From positions 35,647,626 to 35,711,625 of the forward strand of contig NC_091312.1 in assembly GCF_038502225.1 (NCBI RefSeq): DNA of 64,000 bases, in the 5' to 3' direction. Shown piece after piece: positions 46,060 to 55,400 of the stretch. The notes below the pieces were generated by a model that ran no database searches, was not told the origin of the DNA, and saw only the letters and a program-made list of their open reading frames with translations. A program made the position numbers and the translations under genes. Every line of letters begins with the position of its first letter. The stretch's first letter is position 1. The stretch comes from Cherax quadricarinatus (taxonomy: Eukaryota; Arthropoda; Malacostraca; Decapoda; Parastacidae).

Positions 46060-46177
46060 ACTATGGAACTGAACTTCTCCAGGCCGAGGGACTGACAACC
46101 TCAAATTCTACGACTTCAAGGGTGATGGACTGATTACATCGTCTTCACATCTCTACTGTTCCTGCCTACTTTCTGTA

Positions 46178-46218
46178 TTCGACTGAAGAAGCCTACTGTG
46201 TAGGCGAAACGTTTCGGA
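46178..46218 (+). ncRNA. Hammerhead-like ribozyme motif, family B (intact core)
   Basis: UUCGA, CUGAAGA (46183-46189), extra A, helix II GCCUAC/GUAGGC with a UGU loop, GAAAC, GUU, then UCGGA. Helix I can form 5 bp including G-U pairs. C3-G8 and GAAA are intact. Confidence 0.65.
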
Positions 46219-46423
46219 ATAAAGTTGCCTACTGTTGCCTATGTGTCTTACCTACCAACCTGTCGGTATTGTATACCATTTTGATGTTCACCACAAGGGT
46301 ATCTTGGTACAGACCTGAAATCAACTTCGACAACCTCTACTAGTGAGAACGGCTGGATTTGAGAGGGACCTGACCTCCCAACATCTGCGTTCTACTAGTG
46401 ACCTACGTCTCACCTCCTGACGC

Positions 46424-46432
46424 TATATAAGG
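46424..46432 (+). promoter_or_regulatory. TATA box of family B Penelope-like unit
   Basis: TATATAAGG about 155 nt upstream of the family B ribozyme motif. The inverted family B copy carries the same box at 50563-50571 on the minus strand. Confidence 0.55.
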
Positions 46433-46582
46433 CTCCATCCTGTCACTTCTACTCCATATTGTTTCAGACTATGGAACAATGCTCTTCTCCAGACTGAGGG
46501 ACTGACCACCTCAAAACTTTAAGGGTGATGGACTGATTACATTGTCTTCAAGTCTCTTCTGCTTCTATCAACTTTTCTGTAC

Positions 46583-46623
46583 TCGACTGAAGAAGCCTAC
46601 TGTGTAGGCAAAACGATTCGAAA
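46583..46623 (+). ncRNA. Hammerhead-like ribozyme motif, family B (G12 lost)
   Basis: UCGA, CUGAAGA, helix II GCCUAC/GUAGGC, then AAAAC instead of GAAAC and GAU instead of GUU. Probably inactive. Confidence 0.5.
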
Positions 46624-46671
46624 TAAAGATACCTAACTGTTGCATATGTATCTAACCTAACAACACAGCAA

Positions 46672-47118
46672 TGCCTAAGCGTACGTAATAAGGCAAATAG
46701 ATTACTGGGATTTATATCAAGAAGTGTGAGCAACAGAAGTCCAGAGGTCATACTGCAGCTTTATACATCATTAGTAAGGCCTCACCTAGATTATGCAGCT
46801 CAATTCTGGTCTCCATATTACAGAATGGACATAAATTCGTTAGAAAACATTCAGCGTAGGATGACTAAATTAATACATAGCATTAGAAATCTTGCTTATG
46901 AAGAAAGATTGAAGACTCTTAAGTTACATTCACTTGTTAGACGAAGAATGAGGGGAGACCTGATCGAAGTGTATAAATGGAAGATAGGTATTAATAAAGG
47001 GGATACTAATAAGGTCTTGAGGATCTCTCTCCAAGAGAGAACCCGCAGTAATGGATTTAAATTAGACAAGTTTAGATTTAGAAAGGACATAGGAAAGTAT
47101 TGGTTTGGAAATAGGGTA
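46672..47118 (+). pseudogene. C-terminal ORF2 fragment of CR1-like LINE, copy A
   Basis: Encodes the post-RT region: VRPHLDYAAQFWSPYYRMDI, EERLKTLKLHSLVRRR, RTRSNGFKLDKFRFRKDIGK and YWFGNRVV. It ends exactly where the 5' UTR repeats of copy B begin. The other copy (24.9 kb, minus) continues with DEWNKLPS, so about 50 codons and the 3' UTR are missing here. Confidence 0.85.
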
Positions 47119-47229
47119 GTGGTGACGTGTACTTAGCTCAGTGGTGACGTGTACTTAGCTCTGTCAGTGGTGACGTGTACTTAACTCTGTGAAGACCTGT
47201 TTGTGTGCTCTCTGTGAATCTGAACCAGG
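47119..47229 (+). promoter_or_regulatory. 5' UTR subrepeats of CR1-like LINE copy B
   Basis: Three copies of GTGGTGACGTGTACTTAGCT spaced 21-27 bp apart, then CTGTGAAGACCTGTTTG, which is also upstream of copy A ORF1. The number of copies differs between A (two) and B (three). Confidence 0.6.
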
Positions 47230-48192
47230 ATGCCCTCTCTTGAGCAACTTTACCAGCAGCTGAGAGAAGAGCTCAGAGTTGCTAAGATGGAGATACGGCG
47301 ATTAACGGAGGAGAACAAGAGGATTTGTAGTAATCCTTCTGTTGTGAGTCCCCAGGTTAAGAGGGGAGCTTGGTCAGTGGCCGGGCAACATGGAACCAAG
47401 CTGAAGATCAAGAAAACGGTTGGAGAGGCAGAAACAACGAGAAACCAGAAGACTACCGTGGAAACTTCCAACCCATTCTCGGTGCTACCTGACGAATGTG
47501 AGTGTTCTACTGGGAATGCCACAACGAGCACCAAAGAAGCATTGGCAGACGTGAGTAAGACATCCCTAGAAACCCCAACGAAGACCATCGAGAACGTCTT
47601 GACGAATTCTACAAGTGGTGTAATGCTACCTGGCGAATGTGAGTCGACTACTCGGAGCATCACGACAGACGACGCCAAGGAAGGTAAAAACATTGTTGTT
47701 GGGGATAGCCAGATTAGGTACATGGATAGGGCATTCTGCTTGAAGGATAGGAGTAGGAGGCAGAGAGTGTGTTTTCCTGGGGCTGGGATGAAGGATATTG
47801 TTAGCCGTCTGGATGACATCATGAGAGGTAATGGGAGCAATCCTATTATCTGTCTCAGTGCTGGAGGCAACGATGTTGGCAGACGTAGGAGTGAGGACCT
47901 GATTAACAGGTATATGTCAGCAATAGAGATAATTAGGAGGAAGGGTGGGAAACCTGTCATATGTGGCATTTTGCCAAGGAGAGGAGTTGGAAATGAATGG
48001 TTGTCCAGAGCAATTGGTGTCAATTGCTGGCTGGACAAATACTGTAAGGAAAATGCAGTAACATTCATTGACAACTGGGACCTCTTCTATGGCAGAAATG
48101 ACATGTATGCCAGGGATGGGGTTCACTTATCTAGGTCTGGGGTGGGAGCACTGGCCAATGCAGTGGAGGGAGCTGTTTGGTCTTTAAACTAG
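47230..48192 (+). CDS. ORF1 of CR1-like LINE, copy B (coiled coil plus SGNH esterase)
   Basis: 320 codons, open. Residues 1-45 form a coiled coil (MPSLEQLYQQLREELRVAKM), 46-145 are a Ser/Thr-rich linker, and 150-320 are an SGNH-type hydrolase domain. Block I is VVGDSQIRYMDRAF, though the usual catalytic Ser follows GD as in GDS. Block III is SAGGNDVGR and block V is ARDGVHLSRSG with D and H. Such esterase ORF1 proteins bind LINE RNA or membranes in CR1/L2 elements; the role here is by family. ORF2 starts 16 nt before its stop, in another frame. Confidence 0.88.
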   Translation: MPSLEQLYQQLREELRVAKMEIRRLTEENKRICSNPSVVSPQVKRGAWSVAGQHGTKLKIKKTVGEAETTRNQKTTVETSNPFSVLPDECECSTGNATTSTKEALADVSKTSLETPTKTIENVLTNSTSGVMLPGECESTTRSITTDDAKEGKNIVVGDSQIRYMDRAFCLKDRSRRQRVCFPGAGMKDIVSRLDDIMRGNGSNPIICLSAGGNDVGRRRSEDLINRYMSAIEIIRRKGGKPVICGILPRRGVGNEWLSRAIGVNCWLDKYCKENAVTFIDNWDLFYGRNDMYARDGVHLSRSGVGALANAVEGAVWSLN

Positions 48193-48812
48193 GAATAGTT
48201 AGTGGTATGGGTTTTGGCGGGAAAACTGTGAAGTCGCAGGGTAGTAATATGAGTACTAGGAGAACTAGTAATAGGCAAAATGAGGTGGATATTGGAAAGC
48301 CAGTGGCACTAATTGACAAGGACAGTAATAGGTTTAGTGGAATAACAGAAAGGAGCAGGAAGGGTAAAGAGAGAGGAGGGTCTTTAAATATTTATTACAC
48401 AAATAGTCGCAGTGCTAGGAATAAGATGGACGAGTTGAGACTAGTTGCTAGTGCAGGTAACATAGATATATTTGCCATTACTGAGACGTGGTTTAATTCA
48501 AAAAGTCGGGACATGCCTGCAGAATGTCACATTCAGGGTTTTAAATTGTTCCAAGTAGATAGAAGTATCGGGAAGGGGGGTGGCGTGGCATTGTATGTCC
48601 GAGATCGCTTGAACTGTTGCATAAAAACGGGTATTAAGTCTGAAGTAACACATACAGAATCTGTTTGGATAGAATTTTCAGAGGGGCATGAAAAATTAAT
48701 TTTAGGTGTGATATACCGTCCCCCAAATTTAGATAGGGACCAGGGGAGACTACTATGGGAGGAAATTGTTAGGGCCACAAGGCACGATAATGTAGTAATT
48801 CTAGGAGACTAA
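48177..48812 (+). pseudogene. ORF2 N-terminal part (endonuclease), copy B
   Basis: Linker (residues 1-65) then the APE endonuclease start: NIYYTNSRSARNKMDELR, ITETWFNSKS, GVALYVRDRL, VIYRPPNLDRD. Compared with copy A, two bases are missing at about 48811 (GAGACTAAC against GAGACTTTAAC), which breaks the frame within the endonuclease. Otherwise the two ORF2 pieces of copy B would join. A Met at 48207 or 48249 could be the true start. Confidence 0.85.
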
Positions 48813-48837
48813 CTTTAGTCATATTGATTGGAATTTC

Positions 48838-50301
48838 TTGACTGGGAATTTAGAATCATACGACTTCTTAGAAGTAGTTCAGGATTGTTTTTTGAAGCAA
48901 TTTGTGACAGAACCTACAAGGGGTAATAACCTGCTTGACTTAGTTCTGGCAAACAATGAATCCCTTGTTAATAATTTAGAAGTTTCAGAGGAACTGGGTG
49001 CTAGCGACCACAAATCAATTACATTTAGAATTGAATGGAAGTATGATAGTAGGGATAACTCAGTAACAGTCCCAGATTTTCGCTTAGCAGATTACGATGG
49101 GCTTAGAGAACACTTATCATCTGTTGACTGGGGTAACGATGAGAGCTATCAATATGACAGTTTTCTGAGCACAATACATGCTGCTCAAAGAACGTTTATC
49201 CCTTACAAGGAAATTAGATCAAATAGAAATGACCCAAAATGGATGAATAATAGGCTGAAATATCTACTAGGGCATAAGAAAGGAATTTATAGGCGTATCA
49301 AAAGAGGCGAGGGTCATCTTATGAATCAGTATATTGACATTAAGAGGGACATTAAAAAGGGGATAAGAAAAGCTAAAAGGGACTATGAAATTAAAGTTGC
49401 TAGGGATTCTAAAACTAGCCCAAAAGGTTTTTTCCAGGTCTATAGAACAAAAGTCAGAGATAAGATAGGTCCCCTTAAAAATAACTATGGGCATCTTACT
49501 GACAAAGAGAATGAAATGTGCTCGATTTTAAATAATTATTTTCTCTCGGTTTTTACACAGGAAGACACTAATAATATTCCGGTAATTAATTTTTATAGTG
49601 GATCAGAAGAAGATAAATTATGTAACATCACAGTCACTAGTGAAATGGTTGTGAAGCAGATAGACCGACTGAAGCAAAATAAGTCACCGGGTCCTGATGA
49701 GGTTTTTTCAAGGGTTCTAAAGGATTGCAAAATGGAAGTCTGTGAACCATTAACTAATATTTTTAATTTATCTCTTCAAACAGGTGTAGTGTCTGATATG
49801 TGGAAGATGGCTAATGTAATTCCTATTTTTAAAACAGGGGACAAGTCGTTACCGTCAAATTACCGCCCAATAAGCCTGACCTCAATTGTAGGCAAATTAC
49901 TAGAGTCAATTATAGCTGAGATTATAAGAAGCCATCTCGATAAGCATAGCTTGATTAATGATACTCAGCATGGATTCACAAGAGGCCGGTCTTGTCTAAC
50001 TAATTTATTAACATTCTTCAGTAAAGCTTTTGAGGCTGTTGACCACGATAAAGAATTTGATATTATTTACTTAGATTTTAGTAAGGCATTTGATAGAGTT
50101 CTTCACCAAAGGCTGTTGAAGAAAGTAGCAGCTCATGGCATTGGGGGAAGGGTGCTCTCGTGGATCGAATCATGGCTCACAGACAGGAAGCAGAGAGTGT
50201 CCATAAATGGGGTTAAATCCGAGTGGGGATCTGTAACAAGTGGCGTTCCACAGGGATCAGTCTTGGGCCCGTTGTTGTTTATAATATATATCAGTGATTG
50301 A
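48838..50301 (+). pseudogene. ORF2 rest of endonuclease and reverse transcriptase, copy B (3'-truncated)
   Basis: 487 codons, open. Endonuclease end ([21 protein letters not shown]) followed by a linker and RT palm: [69 protein letters not shown] (motif A), [19 protein letters not shown] (motif B). It stops just before the catalytic F/YADD, where Penelope-like DNA begins at about 50301. RT fingers and motifs A-B are well preserved, so truncation by the neighbour is recent relative to LINE decay. Confidence 0.9.
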
Positions 50302-50668
50302 ACATTAAAATGGTATAAAATACCGACAGGTTGTTAGGTAAGACACATATGCAACAGTTAGGTATCTTTATTTCGAAACGTTTCGCCTACACAGTAGGCT
50401 TCTTCAGTCGAGTACAGAAAAGTTGATAGAAGCAGAAGATACTTGAAGACGATGTAATCAGTCCATCACCCTTAAAGTTTTGAGGTGGACAGTCCCTCAT
50501 TCTGGAGAAGAGCATTGTTCCATAGTATGAAACAATATGGAGATGAAGTGGCAGGATGGAGCCTTATATAGCGTCAGGAGGTGAGACGTAGGTCACTAGT
50601 AGAACGCAGATGTTGGGAGGTCAGGTCCCTCTCAAATCCAGCCGTTCTCACTAGTAGAGGTTGTCAAA
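50301..50668 (-). mobile_element. Penelope-like terminal unit, family B
   Basis: Full-length unit on the minus strand: leader with CTCACTAGTAGAACGCAGAT-type repeats, TATA box (50563-50571), GTTCCATAG leader and ribozyme at 50373-50411. It ends with the terminal GGTATTTTATACCATTTTAA, next to LINE copy B. The same unit is at 46290-46671 (plus). Confidence 0.75.
50373..50411 (-). ncRNA. Hammerhead-like ribozyme motif, family B (intact core)
   Basis: UCGA, CUGAAGA, extra A, GCCUAC/GUAGGC, GAAAC, GUU, UCGA. Helix I pairs UCGA with UCGA. Confidence 0.65.
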
Positions 50669-50719
50669 GTTGACACAATGGAAATATAAACACATATGCA
50701 GTATAATGTGATCCTTTAT

Positions 50720-50758
50720 TGACTACGTTTCGCCCACACAGTGGGCTTTTTCAAGTCA
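50720..50758 (-). ncRNA. Hammerhead-like ribozyme motif, family D (best copy)
   Basis: UGAC, UUGAAAA, extra A, helix II GCCCAC/GUGGGC with a UGU loop, GAAAC, GUA, GUCA. UGAC pairs with GUCA in helix I (4 Watson-Crick pairs). U3-A8 replaces C3-G8. Confidence 0.65.
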
Positions 50759-51114
50759 CAAACAGAACTGTTTAGGTAAGACACATATGCAACAGTTAGG
50801 TATCTTTATCGAAATAAAGATACCTAACTGTTGCATGTGTGTTTTACCTAAACAACCTGTCGGTATGAACATTAAAATGGTATAAAATACCGACAGGTTG
50901 TTAGGTAAGACACATAGGCAACAGTTAGGTATTTTTATTTCGAAACGTTTCGTCTTCAAGTCTCTTCTGCTTCTATCAACTTTTCTGTACTCGACTGAAG
51001 AAGCCTACTGTGTAGGCGAAACGTTTCGAAATAAGAATACCTAACTGTTGCCTATGTGTCTTACCTAACAACCTGTCGGTATTTTATACCATTTTATTGT
51101 TCACAAACAGAACT
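50756..51114. mobile_element. Family B Penelope-like fragment nested in family D, 14-bp target-site duplication
   Basis: TCACAAACAGAACT flanks it at 50756-50769 and 51101-51114. The insert (50770-51100) is a set of family B ends in alternating orientation, including two terminal GGTATTTTATACC-type blocks. Confidence 0.75.
50991..51029 (+). ncRNA. Hammerhead-like ribozyme motif, family B (intact core)
   Basis: UCGA, CUGAAGA, extra A, GCCUAC/GUAGGC, GAAAC, GUU, UCGA, as at 50373-50411. An inverted partial copy without the CUGAAGA box lies at 50938-50955. Confidence 0.65.
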
Positions 51115-51137
51115 ACCTGGGGTGGAAGGAACGCGAG

Positions 51138-51145
51138 TATTTATA
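51138..51145 (-). promoter_or_regulatory. TATA box, family D left unit
   Basis: Minus strand TATAAATA followed by CTCGCGTTCC, the mirror of the right unit at 51900-51907. The family B insertion now separates it from its ribozyme. Confidence 0.45.
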
Positions 51146-51281
51146 GTCAGGTTCAGAATGCTGAGGTCAGGTGGAGAATGCTGCATCTGATGATGTACCG
51201 AGTGGGGTTATAGTGTCTAAAATCTTGGGTAGCTTGGAAAGGAGATTGGATAAGTTTGTGAGCAGACCTTCTACAGTGTTC

Positions 51282-51854
51282 TTATGTGGGATAGCGATGA
51301 AGAAGTTTCTTGGCAAGTGGTTCAGCTATGTTATAGAAGCCACTATTCTGGTTGAAGTTGTCGGTTATAGAAATAAGTGATGATTCCAGGATTCTTCGGT
51401 ATTGAGTGTTGTCTTCTGTGGCGATAAGTCTTGAGTTTCTGTAGTTTATCAAGTGGTTGTGTGAATTACGGTGTTGTACGCAGGCATTCCTTGTGTCGTC
51501 AGACGTGCTTGCGTATTGGTGTTCTGAAATACGTGTTTGGAGGTCCCTTGATGTTTCGCCCACGTATAACTTGTTGCAGTCATTACAAGGGATTATGTAT
51601 ACCCCTGCAGAGGGTGGAAGCTTGTCCTGTCTATCACTGGTAATATCCTTGATGGTCGTGGTTATGGAGGTAGATACTTGAAATGAGGTATTGGAAAAGA
51701 TGTTGGAAACGTGTTTGGCAATGAAGTTAGTGGGGAGGACTATGTATCTCTTCTCGGCAGTGTCTTCTCTGGGTGTGTTGAAGATGTTTAATGCAGTCTC
51801 TGCAGTCTCTGATGAAGTGACGAGGATAGTGGTGTTTAGAAAATACTTGTTCAA
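51282..51854 (-). pseudogene. C-terminal part of Penelope-like polyprotein with GIY-YIG endonuclease
   Basis: 190 codons, open at both ends of the domain but lacking the RT. Residues about 1-60 hold a linker (IVLPTNFIAKHVSNIF), and the nuclease starts at about 84: GVYIIPCNDCNKLYVGETSR, where G-V-Y and Y-V-G are the GIY-YIG pair and a C-x2-C precedes. It continues to the conserved R (LQTRISEHQ), a later H-N-x-x-N-H region and the E of RRILESSLI. Key residues Y, Y, R and E are present. Such nucleases cut target DNA for PLE retrotransposition. It is followed on the minus strand by the family D end, as expected for the 3' end of a PLE. Confidence 0.88.
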
Positions 51855-51899
51855 TCATCGCGCATTCTTCTTCAAGAAACTCAGCATTCTGAACCTGAC

Positions 51900-51907
51900 T
51901 ATAAATA
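51900..51907 (+). promoter_or_regulatory. TATA box, family D right unit
   Basis: TATAAATACTCGCG, about 35-45 nt upstream of the right family D ribozyme motif, so transcription would start close to the ribozyme. Confidence 0.5.
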
Positions 51908-51940
51908 CTCGCGTTCCTTCCACCCCAGGTAGTTCTGTTT

Positions 51941-51981
51941 GTTACTTGAAAAAACCCACTGTGTGGGCGAAACGTAGTCAA
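51941..51981 (+). ncRNA. Hammerhead-like ribozyme motif, family D, right end
   Basis: GUUAC, UUGAAAA, helix II with one G-to-A change (ACCCAC/GUGGGC), GAAAC, GUA, GUCA. Helix I is reduced to about 2 bp. Confidence 0.5.
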
Positions 51982-52265
51982 TAAAGGATCACATTATACT
52001 GCATATGTGTTTATATTTCCAATGTGATCCGTGTTGACAGGATCTTTTCTTGACTGTCACTTTCTTCGTCGTCTGATGTTGATCTTGTTTGACCATTACA
52101 ACATTTAAATGATGCATGACAAGAACAGTTTAGTGTGAATTATAATTTGCCACGATTACGTCTGCATCTAGAAATTTGGCAAGGATTTTCACCTTGGCAT
52201 GTATACCTGAGACACTTTTAAGTTATATTCTTTGCAGTAGTAACTTAGATATTTATTCCTGTATC

Positions 52266-52325
52266 CTGCTGCGCTGTATGGCCCTTGTAGGCTTAGCGCT
52301 TCTTTTTGATTATAATATTCATTTA
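52266..52325 (+). mobile_element. LINE-type 3' module (TTAGCGCTTCTTTTTGATTA) with AT tail
   Basis: CGCTGTATGGCCCTTGTAGG and then CTTAGCGCTTC, ending GATTATAATATTCAT. This is the plus-strand form of the module inserted (minus) in the satellite at 10093-10147 and seen at 34517-34541. It is probably the 3' end of a truncated non-LTR element. Confidence 0.6.
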
Positions 52326-52329
52326 TCCA

Positions 52330-54980
52330 TCCATAGTATGTGGCTGTCAATTGTGGCGAATATAACTAAAGTTCATTCTTCAAAATATGAGTCTGCAAAT
52401 GAGCACGTTTCACATTTTTCAGAGAATACCTCTACAGGATGTGGAAGTATGACAGATCTCAGGATTATTTGTTGCTCCAGATCTCTCGATCCTTGCAGTC
52501 CACATATTACTCTTGCTTTGTGACACGAATTTGGCCTGTGGCTGTTCAAGACAGGCAGCTAAGAATTTTGTTGCCTGTTCCATCACATCAGGCGAATCAG
52601 CTGAAACTTTATCTAAAATTTATGAGGGTACACCACTTTTTCAACACTTAGAGAATCATTCCCTATCCTACTCCTAGTGTGGAAAATTACATTTATCTGA
52701 ATGTATCATTATATACATAACAGTAAATGAACAAAGATAATTATTATTTATCAGTTAGACAAGTAGGAATTTGGGACACCTAGGTCGCAAAAAATGTCCC
52801 CCTTCGATACCTACAACTGTCATATCCACAAGTTGCTCTAGACCTATTAATTATAAATAAAAGATACATCACCAGGAATTCTGGTAAATAAAAATTTGTG
52901 GACTGTATATTAAATTAATAAAGGATTATATATACACACATATACATAATAGAAGGAGAATATATCTTAATATCACTCACCAATTTGACTGGAGATTAAG
53001 GTGTATCATACTCAGAAAACCCCCCTGTCTACATTTATGATAATAATACTGGCCAGAACTATAAACATAATATAGACATGACTTAGCTGGGGTTCCTGGA
53101 GCTGTCTTGTCCAGTCACCTGATATCTCAAGTTATGGAGGAATGCACATCCAACAATTTCGCCTCCTATTTGAGAGGTGTCAACCCAATTTTACCTCTAG
53201 AGCACGAAAAATTCTTCCCATTTACTAATGTCTGTTACTCCAATTCAAACAAACAACAATGGCAAGTGTCCTTCTGCGCAGGCGCAGCTTCCCGTTTTCG
53301 ATAACAAATTTTATTAAATACAGTATGGCCATCTATTTACATATAACTACTGTATTTCTGGAAAATATATACAGTATTTTCCACACCTAGTATCACACCC
53401 AGTTCAAATATGACCTGTTAACAGTGAATGAATGATACTTGGATATCTTCCAAGGATCACTCACCTTATATAAATAAAAGCTAACATGCCACAGGTAAAC
53501 CATCTTTTACGTGGAAATAACCCTCTACTGTATAATGTAATCATCCACTGGAAATTGGTGAGTATACTTAGGTAGCATGTGTCTTGCACTTACTGAACGA
53601 AGGATCAAGCCTCTACCAGGCTACATTGAATGTCCCACATGGATTTATTGACTCGTACAAAGTAAAAATAATAAAATATGAACCATTCAAAACCTCATTT
53701 ACCATAAATCATGTGCAATAAGTGTTATATACACTGACAGTGATTGGTTGCTTGGCGATACATTATTTGGCCAGTAAGGAAGCTCGGTTTCAAGCAGGGA
53801 TGTAGATTGCCTGTTTGATTGAGTTTAGTCAATCAGTTGGAGAGCTGGGTTTTCGTGAGAGGTGCCGCCGAGCACGAGACAGCGACTCTGCGTGCACAAA
53901 GAAAATAAACACTTCTGCCCTTTATAAGGTGATTCCGTCATCACTGATATTTGTAATCCTTGCTGTAGTGATTAAGTATGATATGAACATCAGTATCATC
54001 TACAGTAATAGTGATGTATTTCTGTTCATTGACTGCAACGTGCATGGCTTGCTGAACAGTGGTATTGCCTACCTCTACATTGTTTCTAGGTCTCCTGCTG
54101 TGTGATCACACCTCCGGGGACTACATGTGTTTCTTGTCCTCTTATAACAAGCTTATGTTTTATATTGTTCTGGTGTAAATCTGTATCCTGTTGATATTTG
54201 CAAATAGTGTTTATCAACCTCTATCAACTGCTTCTTGTTTTCAGTTAGTTTTGGGCTGATGAAATGATGAGATTGCTCTCATTCTTGACACAGACACATA
54301 TTGAATACATTGAACTCAGGACAGTCATCACATTTTACATCTTTCAGGAAAGAAAGGTTACTCTGGCTTTCTGCTGTGACACAATGCGCAAGGAATTTTA
54401 GTGGATGAACCTACTTCATCAGGACTTCAGTTGACGTCTTTGGCTTTTTGGGGGCTATTGTATCTCTATTTCAAGTTCATAGTCTGTTAGCCTTAGCATT
54501 TCATTTTTTTTTAACCTGAGGAATGGTTTGACAATTTAATGTTCTGAGACTCCAGTCTAATTCAGAATTATCTATCGCAGACCGCACCAGGCCATCTTCA
54601 GCTTTGTGAATTGATGACTTTGTGAAGTGTAGTAGGTCATCCAAAATCACTCATACTGTTAAACAGTGCTTAAAACTCCTGCAGAAAGACAACCCAGCCC
54701 ATCTGCAGTGGCGTTGGATAGATTGCTGGTACTGACTTTGTTGTCTGTCAGTAAAACAGGTTTTGTTATTTATCTGTCATCTTACATGTTCTTGATGAAA
54801 AAGATAAGTGTTTCTGCCAGAATGCCAAAAAAAAAAAAAAGTTTCCCATTTCACACTCGTATGGTAGGACGGTAGCACCTCCTTGAACGGGTACTGCCTA
54901 CCAGCCCTACTACCTGCATAATGGTGCATTGCCTCCATTTCCTATGCACAAATTGTGCAGATCTGCTGCATTCCAAAATT
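52330..54980. other. Stretch without recognisable gene
   Basis: AT-rich, apparently single-copy or old repeat sequence. A 15-base A run lies at about 54827-54841. No reading frame here shows a domain I know. Confidence 0.5.
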
Positions 54981-55172
54981 TGTAATTTGTCGTCTATTAT
55001 AGCCCTGATAATTTATCTATTATAGCCGTGATAATTTATCATCTATTGTAGTCCTGATAACATTTTGTCATCGGTTATAGTCCTGATAACAATTTGTCAT
55101 CTTGTACAAGGAAGGTATACAATACTGACAAGATGAAAGTTAAGACACTCGTGCACCATCTGGTTATCTTTA

Positions 55173-55211
55173 TTGTAGACGTTTCGCCATCCAGTGGCTT
55201 TATCAATACAG
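55173..55211 (-). ncRNA. Hammerhead-like ribozyme motif, family A
   Basis: UGUA, UUGAUAA, extra A, helix II GCCA/UGGC, GAAAC, GUC, UACA. Helix I is UGUA/UACA, with U3-A8. Confidence 0.6.
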
Positions 55212-55363
55212 ATTCTAGGATACAATTAGAAGACAGTAGAACTATATACGTACAAAATTTGAGGTAATCAGTCCCTCAGCCTTGGAGTTGTTGTGGAGAG
55301 CACCGTGGTTGTAGAGATTCTTTTGTATATAGTTCTGTTGTCTTCTAATTATATCCTAGAGTC

Positions 55364-55400
55364 TGTACTGATAAAGCCACTGGATGGCGAAACGTCTACA
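55364..55400 (+). ncRNA. Hammerhead-like ribozyme motif, family A (C3, A8)
   Basis: UGUA, CUGAUAA, extra A, GCCA/UGGC, GAAAC, GUC, UACA. Here position 3 is C while position 8 is A, so the core pair is mismatched. Confidence 0.55.

Larger units (their letters stand above)
46060..46671 (+). mobile_element. Penelope-like terminal units, family B, tandem (one partial, one longer)
   Basis: Two direct copies: 46060-46290 (short leader plus ribozyme and terminal CTGTCGGTATTGTATACC) and 46290-46671 (longer leader with TATA box, then ribozyme). They replace the RT-coding centre of LINE copy A. Head-to-tail repetition of a promoter-ribozyme unit fits Penelope-like pseudo-LTRs. Confidence 0.7.
50676..52032 (-). 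mobile_element. Penelope-like element, family D, 5'-truncated with inverted ends and GIY-YIG ORF
   Basis: Inverted family D ends lie at 50680-50758 (minus) and 51890-52020 (plus), each with a TATA box and a hammerhead-like motif. Between them is the endonuclease end of a Penelope-like polyprotein on the minus strand. The element is a 5'-truncated copy: the RT is gone and only its C-terminus and one pseudo-LTR remain, plus an inverted end piece. GTTGACA at 50669-50675 and 52033-52039 may be its target-site duplication. A family B fragment is nested inside. Confidence 0.75.
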
